Source of the DNA: an uncultured Eubacteriales bacterium
GTDB taxonomy: Bacteria; Bacillota; Clostridia; Oscillospirales; Acutalibacteraceae
NCBI GenBank assembly: GCA_900320415.1
Contig: ONSE01000217.1
Span: 1-6,805 of the forward strand
Length of the DNA: 6,805 nt
Reading direction: 5' to 3'
In this document: positions 1 to 5,424 of the stretch, in pieces
Layout of the letters: every line of letters begins with the position of its first letter
Numbering within the stretch: position 1 is the first letter of the stretch
Translations under genes and position numbers: made by a program
Notes under the pieces: model-generated
Database searches by the model: none
Told to the model about the DNA's origin: nothing
What the model saw: the letters and a program-made list of their open reading frames with translations, nothing else

Positions 1-921
1 CTCGCTGAGGAACTGCGCGACCTTCAGCGCGTTCTCGCAGTGGCGGTTCATGCGGACGTGCAGGCTCTCGAGACCGTTGTTGAGATAAAACGCGTTCTGG
101 GGAGACTGAATCGAGCCGAGATCGCGCATCAGCTGGGAGGTCGCCTTTGTGATATAGCCGAGCTTGCCGAACTTCTCGGCATAGACAAGACCGTGATAGC
201 TCTCGTCGGGAGTTGTCATTCCGGGGAACTTGTCCGCGTGCGCCATCCAGTCGAAGTTGCCGCTGTCAATGATCGCGCCGCCGACGCTGATGGCATGACC
301 GTCCATATACTTTGTGGTGGAGTGTGTCACGATGTCCGCGCCGAACTCAATCGGACGGCAGTTGACGGGGGTCGCGAAGGTGTTGTCCACGATCAGCGGG
401 ACGCCGTGGGAATGCGCGAGACGCGCGAACTTCTCGATATCAAGAACCGAAACGGTGGGATTGGTGACAGTCTCGCCGAACACCGCGCGGGTGTTGGGAC
501 GGAACTCCGCGGCAAGCTCTTCCTCGGACAGATCCTGATCCACGAAGGTGACGTCAATTCCCATCTTCTTCATGGTAACGCCGAGCAGGTTGTAGGTGCC
601 GCCGTAAATCGCGGAGGAAGCGATGATGTGGCTGCCTGTCTCGCAGATGTTGAACAGGGCAAAGAAGTTTGCCGCCTGTCCGCTGGAGGTCAGCATTGCC
701 GCCACACCGCCCTCCAAAGCGGCGAGCTTCGCTGCGACCATGTCGTTGGTGGGATTCTGCAGACGGGTGTAGAAATAGCCGCTTGCCTCGAGGTCAAACA
801 GCTTGCCCATATCGTCGCTGGAAGCGTACTTCCAGGTAGTGCTCTGATAAATCGGGAGCTGCCTCGGCTCACCGTTTTCCGGCTCATAGCCTGCGTGCAG
901 GCATTTTGTTTCAACGTTCAT
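1..921 (-). CDS. metY: O-acetylhomoserine aminocarboxypropyltransferase (sulfhydrylase), 3' end outside window
   Basis: This is a PLP enzyme of the Cys/Met metabolism family, cytoplasmic, that would condense O-acetylhomoserine with sulfide to give homocysteine. The frame is open from an ATG at 921 to the window edge, giving 307 residues of a family that is usually about 425, so roughly the last 120 residues are missing. Seen in the translation: the MetY-like N-terminus with HAGYEP (9-14) and PIYQSTTW (23-30); SSGQAA (79-84), which should bind the PLP phosphate; the ETVTNP segment (150-155); VDNTFATP (178-185), containing the aspartate that contacts the pyridine nitrogen; and HSTTKYMDGH (200-209), whose K204 is the expected Schiff-base lysine. 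An AAAGGAG ribosome site (934-940) lies 12 bases before the ATG. It follows the zinc-ribbon gene by 40 bases with no terminator, so the two may be co-transcribed. Cystathionine gamma-lyase or methionine gamma-lyase are less likely given the N-terminus. Confidence 0.9.
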   Translation of the reverse strand, partial: MNVETKCLHAGYEPENGEPRQLPIYQSTTWKYASSDDMGKLFDLEASGYFYTRLQNPTNDMVAAKLAALEGGVAAMLTSSGQAANFFALFNICETGSHIIASSAIYGGTYNLLGVTMKKMGIDVTFVDQDLSEEELAAEFRPNTRAVFGETVTNPTVSVLDIEKFARLAHSHGVPLIVDNTFATPVNCRPIEFGADIVTHSTTKYMDGHAISVGGAIIDSGNFDWMAHADKFPGMTTPDESYHGLVYAEKFGKLGYITKATSQLMRDLGSIQSPQNAFYLNNGLESLHVRMNRHCENALKVAQFLSE

Positions 922-961
922 GTATAGATAATTCTCCTTTGGAAATAAACTTTACGGCTGA

Positions 962-1465
962 TCACTTGAATAATCCCGTAAGGAATTCTGCAATAAAATC
1001 CGTTCCCCAGATAACAAGGCAAAACATGATGATCAACAGGATCGCGGAGAGGATTTTTACGGTTGTGCGCTTGGCGGGACTCATTTCTTCCTGTTCGTCC
1101 TCTGCTGCGGCGTCGGGCTCCTGAATGGTAATTGTCTCACCCTCGGGCTTGATCGCGCCGATGCCCACACAAATATCATACGCCTTTTCATAGGCGGAGA
1201 AAGGCACCAGAATATCCCTGTCGTTGATGTCGCTGCCCGTGACCGCGTCCGCTGAAATATTGTTCTTTCTGCTCACGCTGTCGCTGGGAATCCCGCCGCT
1301 TTCAAGAGCAGCCTGCACACGCCCGATCTCAAAGCCCGAAGCGGACAGCAGGAAAACGGGGGTGTTTTCCTCCTCGATCGGATAGAGTCGCTGCGGCTTG
1401 CGGCACTCCGTGCAGATCTCAAATTTATCGTCATGGATATGCTTGCACTTTTTGCAATATTTCAT
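962..1465 (-). CDS. Zinc-ribbon / DUF2007-like protein with one C-terminal membrane helix
   Basis: This 167-residue protein has no assigned function that I recognise. In order, the sequence shows an N-terminal zinc ribbon with two CxxC knuckles (C4, C7, C18, C21); a segment of about residues 36-107 resembling the DUF2007 'putative signal transducing' fold, with a start like VFLLSASGFEIGRVQAAL, a GIPSD turn and a late VPFSAYEKAYDI strand-helix; a strongly acidic linker (about 116-128); a short basic patch (AKR, 131-133); and one hydrophobic helix (about 137-156) near the C-terminus. There is no signal peptide, so the likely topology is a cytoplasmic head anchored by its tail, with the basic patch on the inside. 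The ATG at 1465 is preceded by GGAAAGG (1476-1482). It stands just after the dpaB terminator and just before metY. A role in sensing or in protein-protein contact at the membrane is only a guess. Confidence 0.8.
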   Translation of the reverse strand: MKYCKKCKHIHDDKFEICTECRKPQRLYPIEEENTPVFLLSASGFEIGRVQAALESGGIPSDSVSRKNNISADAVTGSDINDRDILVPFSAYEKAYDICVGIGAIKPEGETITIQEPDAAAEDEQEEMSPAKRTTVKILSAILLIIMFCLVIWGTDFIAEFLTGLFK

Positions 1466-1498
1466 TCCAACAATACCTTTCCAATGATGTTCGTTATC

Positions 1499-1527
1499 AT
1501 TTTACCACAAAAAATCGGCAGGTACAA
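1499..1527 (-). promoter_or_regulatory. Candidate promoter for the zinc-ribbon gene (extended -10)
   Basis: Reading the minus strand, a TAAAAT hexamer (1499-1504) is directly preceded by TGG, which makes an extended -10 element. A weak -35 (TTGTAC, 1522-1527, only TTG conserved) lies 17 bases upstream, inside the terminator hairpin of the preceding dpaB gene. Transcription would begin near 1492, leaving about 27 bases of leader before the ATG at 1465. The extended -10 compensates for the poor -35, but the assignment is inference from pattern only. Confidence 0.45.
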
Positions 1528-1537
1528 TACCTGCCGA
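1507..1537 (-). terminator. Rho-independent terminator after dpaB
   Basis: A perfect 10-base-pair inverted repeat (1515-1524 with 1528-1537, core CGGCAGGTA / TACCTGCCG) encloses a 3-base loop. On the minus strand it is followed at once by A and then a run of six T (1509-1514). It lies about 50 bases past the dpaB stop codon, so it should end the dpaAB transcript. The plus-strand side has no T run, so it reads in one direction only. Confidence 0.9.
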
Positions 1538-1587
1538 CAAATTTATTCATTTTCTATATATTTGATGAATGAATATCAGAATTTTGA

Positions 1588-2160
1588 TTATTCAAATACG
1601 GGCTGCACCTGTCTTTTTTCCAGCGCCGCCTCAACGCACAGCGGCAGCTTGTCGAAATCCGCCACAAGCGAATTCGGCTTTTTCACGGGATCGTCCTGCC
1701 GCAGCGGTACAAAGTAGATATTCTTTGTGTTGAGCAGCCTGCCGATGTTCTGCGCGGACGCGCCCAGCGCGTCGTTCGTCGCCACGCAGAGCAAAACGGG
1801 CTTGAGGACTCTGAGATGTGATTTTGCCGCCATCGTGACTGAGGTGTCGGTCACGCCCAGACTCAGCTTTGCCAGCGTGTTGCCCGTACACGGCGCGATC
1901 ACCAGCACATCGCAAAGATTTTTCGGGCCGATCGGCTCGGTCTCAACCGAGGTCGTGAGCACACTTCTTCCTGTGATTTTCTCAGCTTTCTTTCTCATTT
2001 CCTCCGCCGTGCCGAAACGCGTATCCGTGGAGGCGGCGTTGCCCGACATGATCGGTATCACATCGAAGTCCCCCTCCACGAGCCGCCGCATCTGCTCAAA
2101 TGCCTTTGAAAAGGTGCAAAAGGAACCGCACATTGCAAACCCTATGGTTGCCTTTTTCAC
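1588..2160 (-). CDS. dpaB: Dipicolinate synthase subunit B
   Basis: This is subunit B (SpoVFB) of dipicolinate synthase, which with subunit A converts the dihydrodipicolinate-level intermediate of the lysine pathway to dipicolinic acid in the mother cell; the product then loads the spore core with calcium. It is 190 residues, close to the usual 190-200. It has the flavoprotein-like fold signature of the family: GFAMCGSFCTFSK (7-19), IAPCTGNTLAKLS (88-100), ATNDALG (127-133) and a conserved tail with FVPLRQDDPVKKPNS (150-164). The start is GTG at 2158-2160, overlapping the dpaA stop (GTGA), with GGAGGG (2167-2172) 6 bases upstream, so translation is probably coupled to dpaA. A phosphopantothenoylcysteine decarboxylase-type flavoprotein is a distant relative but does not explain the dpaA linkage. 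Confidence 0.95.
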   Translation of the reverse strand: MKKATIGFAMCGSFCTFSKAFEQMRRLVEGDFDVIPIMSGNAASTDTRFGTAEEMRKKAEKITGRSVLTTSVETEPIGPKNLCDVLVIAPCTGNTLAKLSLGVTDTSVTMAAKSHLRVLKPVLLCVATNDALGASAQNIGRLLNTKNIYFVPLRQDDPVKKPNSLVADFDKLPLCVEAALEKRQVQPVFE

Positions 2161-3032
2161 CGATTACCCTCCTCGATGATTCTGAATACTGTTGTTTTAA
2201 TGATTTCCCCCGCCGTTTTCGGCGCGCACTTTCCGGGAAGGGACAGGGCGCGCTGCGCGTCAATCCGCAGGGCGCTTGCCGCGTCAAAGTCCACGCCGCC
2301 CGGCAGGGACGCAAGGTCGATTAACAGGGTATCGCGGTCGGTGTTTTTCAGAAGCGTTTCGTCAAAAAGCAGGAACGGCACGGTATTGAAAACGACGTCA
2401 AAGCCGCGCACCTCCCGCAGCTCTGTGGTATTGACAAAGCCGTAACCGAACGCCTGAATATAGGCTCTGTCGGTATCGCTTCGCGCGCTGACGGTCACCT
2501 TGGCACCGAGCGAGTGCAGCAGCCTTGAGAGCACCTTGCCGATACGTCCGTAGCCCGTCACCAGACACCTTGCCCCCGCGAGCGTTCCCTCAAACGCGCT
2601 CATGGCACACTCTGCCGCCCCCTCAGCGGTAGGCACGGCGTTGAGGATCGCGAAGTCGTCACGCGCCGCGTAGTCATAGAGCCGCGCGCCCTTCAGATCG
2701 GGATAAGCGCGGACGAGGCGTTCCTTCATTGAGGTGAACACGGGCTTTTTCTTCATTATCTCCAATTCATCCGAATCGAAATAGATGCCGCCTGACGCGA
2801 AGGGAGCGTTCAGGCTGCCGTCCGTCCTCACGCAGGGAACGGGCAGAATCAGCGCGTCACTGTATTCCAGAGCGGTGCGGATATCGGCAATCGCGATACT
2901 GCCAAAGCTGCGCAGGGTGTCAAAGCCGCCCAGAATGACCGAGCGGCCGTCCTTGATCAGCGAATCCGCAAGGAACAGCTGCCGCTTGTCGCCGCCGAGA
3001 ATGCCAAAGGTTTTGATTTCACACTGCTTCAT
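2157..3032 (-). CDS. dpaA: Dipicolinate synthase subunit A
   Basis: This is subunit A (SpoVFA) of dipicolinate synthase, the NAD(P)-binding partner of DpaB in making dipicolinic acid for the spore core. From the ATG at 3032 it is 291 residues, near the roughly 297 of the Bacillus protein. Seen: FGILGGDKRQ (9-18), the family's N-terminal signature; a middle segment with YDYAARDDFAILNAVPTAEGA (119-139); the dinucleotide-binding glycine motif TGYGRIG (159-165) followed by a helix; and the C-terminal ALSLPGKCAPKTAGEII (262-278). The frame stays open upstream to a TTG at 3119, but that would add 29 unconserved residues and begin inside the ridA terminator, so I chose the ATG. Its ribosome site is weak (only GGTTGGTG close by). 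No lysine-pathway genes (asd, dapA) are next to it, unlike the Bacillus spoVF region. Confidence 0.95.
   Translation of the reverse strand: MKQCEIKTFGILGGDKRQLFLADSLIKDGRSVILGGFDTLRSFGSIAIADIRTALEYSDALILPVPCVRTDGSLNAPFASGGIYFDSDELEIMKKKPVFTSMKERLVRAYPDLKGARLYDYAARDDFAILNAVPTAEGAAECAMSAFEGTLAGARCLVTGYGRIGKVLSRLLHSLGAKVTVSARSDTDRAYIQAFGYGFVNTTELREVRGFDVVFNTVPFLLFDETLLKNTDRDTLLIDLASLPGGVDFDAASALRIDAQRALSLPGKCAPKTAGEIIKTTVFRIIEEGNR
2158..2172 (-). promoter_or_regulatory. Ribosome binding site and GTG start of dpaB inside the end of dpaA
   Basis: On the minus strand AGGAGGG (about 2167-2173) lies 6 bases before GTG (2158-2160). The last two bases of the dpaA arginine codon and its stop overlap this start as GTGA. 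The strong ribosome site inside the dpaA coding region decides the non-ATG start and implies a matched supply of the two subunits. Confidence 0.85.
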
Positions 3033-3065
3033 ACACAACACCAACCGTAATAATCTGTTTACTTC

Positions 3066-3094
3066 ATTGTATTCGTATCGACGCGCGGTGTGAC
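3066..3094 (-). promoter_or_regulatory. Weak candidate promoter for dpaAB
   Basis: Between the ridA terminator and dpaA, the minus strand holds TACAAT (3066-3071), 5 of 6 to the sigma-A -10, with GTCACA (3089-3094) 17 bases upstream. In Bacillus the spoVF operon is sigma-K dependent. The same spot, AATACAATG, only partly fits the sigma-K -10 (CATANNNTA), so the sigma factor cannot be decided by eye. The leader would be about 27 bases. Confidence 0.3.
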
Positions 3095-3099
3095 AGGCG

Positions 3100-3131
3100 A
3101 AAAAGAAAACAGGCGGCAAATAGCCGCCTGT
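3100..3131 (-). terminator. Rho-independent terminator after ridA
   Basis: A perfect 9-base-pair GC-rich stem (3109-3117 with 3123-3131, ACAGGCGGC / GCCGCCTGT) has a 5-base loop. On the minus strand it is followed by TTT, C and five T (3100-3108). It begins about 19 bases beyond the ridA stop codon and isolates the ilvA-ridA unit from dpaAB. Confidence 0.9.
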
Positions 3132-3149
3132 CCGAAAAAAATATCACAA

Positions 3150-3521
3150 TTACGCTTCCGCGATAACCTCTACCTCAACCAGAACGTTCTTGGGGAGCGT
3201 CTTGACCGCCACGCACGAGCGCGCGGGCTTTGAGGTGAAATACTTGCCGTAAACCGCGTTGAACGCCGCGAAGTCGCCCATATCCGCAAGGAAACACACG
3301 GTCTTGACCGCCTTCCCGAGTGAGCTTCCCGCCGCCTCGAGGACATTTTTGAGGTTGGTGCAAACCTGCTCGGTCTGTGCTTCGATGGTGGTCGCCTCTA
3401 CCTCGCCGCTGGCGGGATTAATGGCGATCTGTCCCGATGTGAACACCATGCCGTTCGCCTTGATTGCCTGTGAATAGGGACCGATGGCGTCGGGCGCGTT
3501 TTTGGTATATACTTTTTCCAT
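3150..3521 (-). CDS. ridA: RidA family 2-iminobutanoate/2-iminopropanoate deaminase
   Basis: RidA (YjgF/YER057c/UK114 family) hydrolyses the reactive enamine/imine products of PLP lyases to 2-oxoacids plus ammonia, protecting PLP enzymes. It is 123 residues, the usual length for this trimeric cytoplasmic family. Seen: the AIGPYSQAI start (12-20) with Y16; FTSGQI (27-32); NLKNVLEAAG (56-65); and PARSCVAV (99-106) with R101 and C103, followed by E116. By alignment from memory these correspond to Salmonella RidA R105, C107 and E120, so the active-site arginine that binds the substrate carboxylate is present and it belongs to the deaminase-active group. An AGGAGG site (3529-3534) lies 7 bases before the ATG. 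It follows ilvA by 43 bases in the same direction, matching its known role downstream of threonine dehydratase. Confidence 0.95.
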   Translation of the reverse strand: MEKVYTKNAPDAIGPYSQAIKANGMVFTSGQIAINPASGEVEATTIEAQTEQVCTNLKNVLEAAGSSLGKAVKTVCFLADMGDFAAFNAVYGKYFTSKPARSCVAVKTLPKNVLVEVEVIAEA

Positions 3522-3537
3522 TTTTATTCCTCCTGTA

Positions 3538-3552
3538 TGCCGCAGAACGGCA
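3538..3552 (-). other. Small hairpin in the ilvA-ridA gap
   Basis: A 5-base-pair perfect stem (TGCCG / CGGCA) with a 5-base loop lies between the ilvA stop and the ridA ribosome site. It is not followed by a T run and is too short to be a terminator. It could stabilise or define an mRNA end, but it may equally be chance. Confidence 0.25.
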
Positions 3553-3564
3553 AGTGCTGATATC

Positions 3565-4758
3565 TTAAACGAGCTTGAATCCCGCGCCCTTCAGCGCCTT
3601 GGATATCTCGTTGACATGATCAAAGTTCCTGGTCTCCAGAACGATCCTCAGGTACGCAGCCGTAACGTCGGTGCCCTCGCCCGCCCTCTCGTGATGGACG
3701 GAAATCACGTTCGCGCCGTGATCGGCGATAATCTTGGAAACACCGAGGAGCTGACCCGGCTTATCGGGCAGCTCAATGCAGAGCGTCTGCTGCCTGCCGC
3801 TCATGATCAGACCTCTCTTGATGACGCGGTTGAGGATGGTCACGTCAATGTTACCGCCCGAAACGATGCAGACAACCTTCTTGCCCTTGACGGGAAGCTT
3901 GTTGTACATCACTGCCGCCAGCGGAGCGGCGCCCGCGCCCTCGGCAATCATCTTCTGGGTCTCGATCAGCTTGAGAATCGCGGACGAAATCTCGTCGTCG
4001 GAAACGGTGACAACATCGTCCACATACTTTTTGATATATTCGAAGGTGTGCTCGCCCGGCTCCTTGACCTGGATACCGTCGGCAATGGTGGAAACCTTGT
4101 CCAGCGCGATAATCTCGCCCTTTTTCAGGGACTCATACATTGAGGGAGCGCCCTCCGCCTGTACGCCGTAGACCTTGATATTGGGGTTCAGGCTCTTGAT
4201 GGCGCACGCCACGCCCGAGAGCAGTCCGCCGCCGCCGATGGCAGCCACGACCGCGTCAACATTGGGCATTTCATTGAGGATCTCCAGACCGATGGTGCCC
4301 TGTCCCGCGATGACATTCTCGTCGTCAAAGGGGTGGATAAAGGTGAAGTTTTTCTCATCCCTCAGACGCAGCGCCTCGTTGTAGGCGTCGTCATACACGC
4401 CCTTGACCATGCAGACCTCAGCGCCGTAGCCCTTGGTCGCCTCCACCTTGGATATCGGCGCGCCGTCAGGCAGACAAATCAGGGACTTGATGCCGTATTT
4501 TGTCGCGGCAAGCGCGACGCCCTGCGCGTGGTTGCCCGCAGAGCAGGCGATCACGCCTCTCTCCTTTTCCTCGCCGGAGAGCTGCGAGATCTTGTAGCCC
4601 GCGCCCCTTACCTTGAAGGAGCCTGTGATCTGCAGATTTTCGGGTTTGAGGTAAACCTCACATTCATCGGTAATTGCCGCCGCTTTCACGATATGCGTCT
4701 GACGGATGACATCCTTGAGCACATATGAAGCATGATAAATCTTGTCAAGTGTCAGCAT
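3565..4758 (-). CDS. ilvA: Threonine ammonia-lyase (threonine dehydratase) with C-terminal ACT domain
   Basis: This PLP enzyme deaminates L-threonine to 2-oxobutanoate, the first step towards isoleucine or a catabolic route to propionate-type products. It is 397 residues, the length of the single-ACT form (about 400), shorter than the roughly 510-residue E. coli IlvA and longer than ACT-less TdcB. Seen: GSFKVRGA (46-53) with K49 as the PLP lysine; SAGNHAQG (73-80); the phosphate-binding GGGGLLSG (175-182); EGAGAA (273-278); SGGN (300-303); and an ACT domain from about 325 with ELPDKPGQL (329-337). The ACT domain implies allosteric control by an amino acid, but I cannot say which. The ATG at 4758 has AAAGGAAG (about 4767-4774) upstream. 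It heads the ilvA-ridA unit. Whether it is biosynthetic (ilvA) or catabolic (tdcB) is open, as no ilv genes are in view. Confidence 0.93.
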   Translation of the reverse strand: MLTLDKIYHASYVLKDVIRQTHIVKAAAITDECEVYLKPENLQITGSFKVRGAGYKISQLSGEEKERGVIACSAGNHAQGVALAATKYGIKSLICLPDGAPISKVEATKGYGAEVCMVKGVYDDAYNEALRLRDEKNFTFIHPFDDENVIAGQGTIGLEILNEMPNVDAVVAAIGGGGLLSGVACAIKSLNPNIKVYGVQAEGAPSMYESLKKGEIIALDKVSTIADGIQVKEPGEHTFEYIKKYVDDVVTVSDDEISSAILKLIETQKMIAEGAGAAPLAAVMYNKLPVKGKKVVCIVSGGNIDVTILNRVIKRGLIMSGRQQTLCIELPDKPGQLLGVSKIIADHGANVISVHHERAGEGTDVTAAYLRIVLETRNFDHVNEISKALKGAGFKLV

Positions 4759-4800
4759 TTGTTACACTTCCTTTTACTTCCATAACATTACACAAGCCCT

Positions 4801-4829
4801 ATTTTACTCCTAATTACCGAAGAAATCAA
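4801..4829 (-). promoter_or_regulatory. Sigma-A type promoter of ilvA-ridA
   Basis: On the minus strand TTGATT (4824-4829) and TAAAAT (4801-4806) are separated by exactly 17 bases. Transcription would start near 4794, leaving a leader of about 35 bases before the ATG. That is too short for a T-box or an attenuator, so control of this unit is more likely at initiation or through the ACT domain. Confidence 0.75.
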
Positions 4830-4862
4830 GTATTTTATTTTTTGCATCTCCGGTCCCCGCCT

Positions 4863-4914
4863 GCCGCAGATGAGGAAAAAAATTCATGTCATTCGGGGAA
4901 TCGCTGCCTGCGGC
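4863..4914. repeat. Long-loop inverted repeat between the divergent promoters
   Basis: GCCGCAG (4863-4869) is complementary to CTGCGGC (4908-4914) across a 38-base spacer. On the plus strand a T-rich run (ATTTTTTC) follows within a few bases. The left arm is also part of a short palindrome, CTGC-C-GCAG. It lies upstream of both promoters and so should not be transcribed from either. It might be a protein-binding or remnant terminator sequence, or chance in a GC-rich patch. Confidence 0.25.
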
Positions 4915-4926
4915 GTCATTTTTTCA

Positions 4927-4955
4927 TTGATTCTTACAAAAAAATGTGGTATGAT
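4927..4955 (+). promoter_or_regulatory. Sigma-A type promoter of the metalloregulator gene (extended -10)
   Basis: TTGATT (4927-4932) and TATGAT (4950-4955) are separated by 17 bases, and the -10 is preceded by TGG, forming an extended -10. Transcription would start near 4962, giving a leader of only about 23 bases that contains the ribosome site GGGAGGAG (4968-4975) ahead of the ATG at 4985. This is the best promoter in the window. Confidence 0.85.
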
Positions 4956-4965
4956 AGGATTGTAA
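4934..4965. repeat. Inverted repeat flanking the -10 element, possible operator
   Basis: TTACAA (4934-4939) and TTGTAA (4960-4965) form a perfect 6-base inverted repeat with a 20-base spacer. The two arms bracket the -10 hexamer and the expected start site of the metalloregulator promoter. The position suits autorepression, but the arms do not match the DtxR or MntR operator consensus I know, and 6-base AT-rich repeats arise easily by chance. Confidence 0.25.
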
Positions 4966-4984
4966 TAGGGAGGAGTGATAAAAT

Positions 4985-5362
4985 ATGCAGTTAAAAGAAT
5001 CAGGTGAGATGTATCTGGAAACCATCTACGTGCTCAGCAAACGCAAGGGCTTTGTCCGCTCCATCGACGTGGGTGAGGAGATGGGCTACTCCAAACCCAG
5101 CGTCAGCCGCGCGGTCGGGATCCTTCGCGACGGCGGATACCTGACGGTCGCCCATGACGGCGGACTTCACCTGACGGACGCGGGCCTGGAGGTTGCCGAG
5201 CGCACCTACGAACGGCACACGGTCCTCAGCGAATTGTTCATCACCCTCGGCGTTGACGAGGAGACGGCAACAAATGACGCGTGCAAAATCGAGCACGTCA
5301 TCAGCAGCACCTCCTTTGACGCGCTGAAAAAACATTTGTATGAGAGTTTGAAACAGGAATAA
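4985..5362 (+). CDS. DtxR/MntR-family metal-dependent transcriptional regulator, iron-type ligands
   Basis: This is a 125-residue cytoplasmic DNA-binding regulator with the family layout: a winged helix-turn-helix (about 5-65, recognition segment YSKPSVSRAVGIL 35-47, wing HDGGLHLT 57-64), then a helical dimerisation and metal-binding domain (about 66-125). It is of MntR-like length and lacks the C-terminal SH3-like domain of DtxR and IdeR. The metal ligands can be read: EMYLETIY puts M9 where MntR has D8 and DtxR has M10, and DACKIEH puts C100, E103 and H104 where DtxR has C102, E105 and H106. H78 matches DtxR H79, but the E83 and H98 positions of DtxR read S82 and T96. This suggests Fe(II) rather than Mn(II) sensing. 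GGGAGGAG lies just upstream of the ATG. No transporter gene is adjacent, so its targets are unknown. Confidence 0.9.
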   Translation: MQLKESGEMYLETIYVLSKRKGFVRSIDVGEEMGYSKPSVSRAVGILRDGGYLTVAHDGGLHLTDAGLEVAERTYERHTVLSELFITLGVDEETATNDACKIEHVISSTSFDALKKHLYESLKQE

Positions 5363-5369
5363 AACGATC

Positions 5370-5399
5370 AGGGGCAGCCTGCCGGCTGCCCCTTTGCTT
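5370..5399. terminator. Strong hairpin terminator between convergent genes
   Basis: A perfect 10-base-pair stem (AGGGGCAGCC 5370-5379 with GGCTGCCCCT 5384-5393) has a 4-base loop. On the plus strand it is followed by TTGCTTTA, a fair T-rich tail, 8 bases after the regulator's stop codon. On the minus strand the tail is poorer (TTTT after a gap of about 5 bases), but no other hairpin serves the gene ending at 5425, so it may act in both directions. Confidence 0.85.
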
Positions 5400-5424
5400 T
5401 ATCCTTCGGTTCGGTTTTTCAATA

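Noticed and set aside
40..927. Long plus-strand open frame opposite metY
   Set aside because: It is antisense to a clear metY with all PLP motifs; its translation shows no family signature and its length follows from high-GC codon bias.
1727..2179. 150-codon plus-strand open frame opposite dpaB
   Set aside because: It is antisense to dpaB, low in motif content, and has no promoter.
3033..3119. N-terminal extension of dpaA from a TTG start
   Set aside because: The extra 29 residues are not family-like and begin inside the ridA terminator hairpin; the conserved N-terminus starts at the ATG at 3032.
3484..4143. 219-codon plus-strand open frame opposite the end of ilvA and running in from ridA
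   Set aside because: It overlaps conserved ilvA coding sequence, including the ACT domain, and has no ribosome site or recognisable motif.
4725..4994. 89-codon plus-strand open frame across the divergent gap
   Set aside because: It covers both promoters and the ilvA start, has no motif, and the promoter and ribosome-site evidence fits the regulator gene instead.
5000..5335. 111-codon minus-strand open frame inside the metalloregulator gene
   Set aside because: It is a shadow of a well-supported DtxR-family gene and shows no domain of its own.
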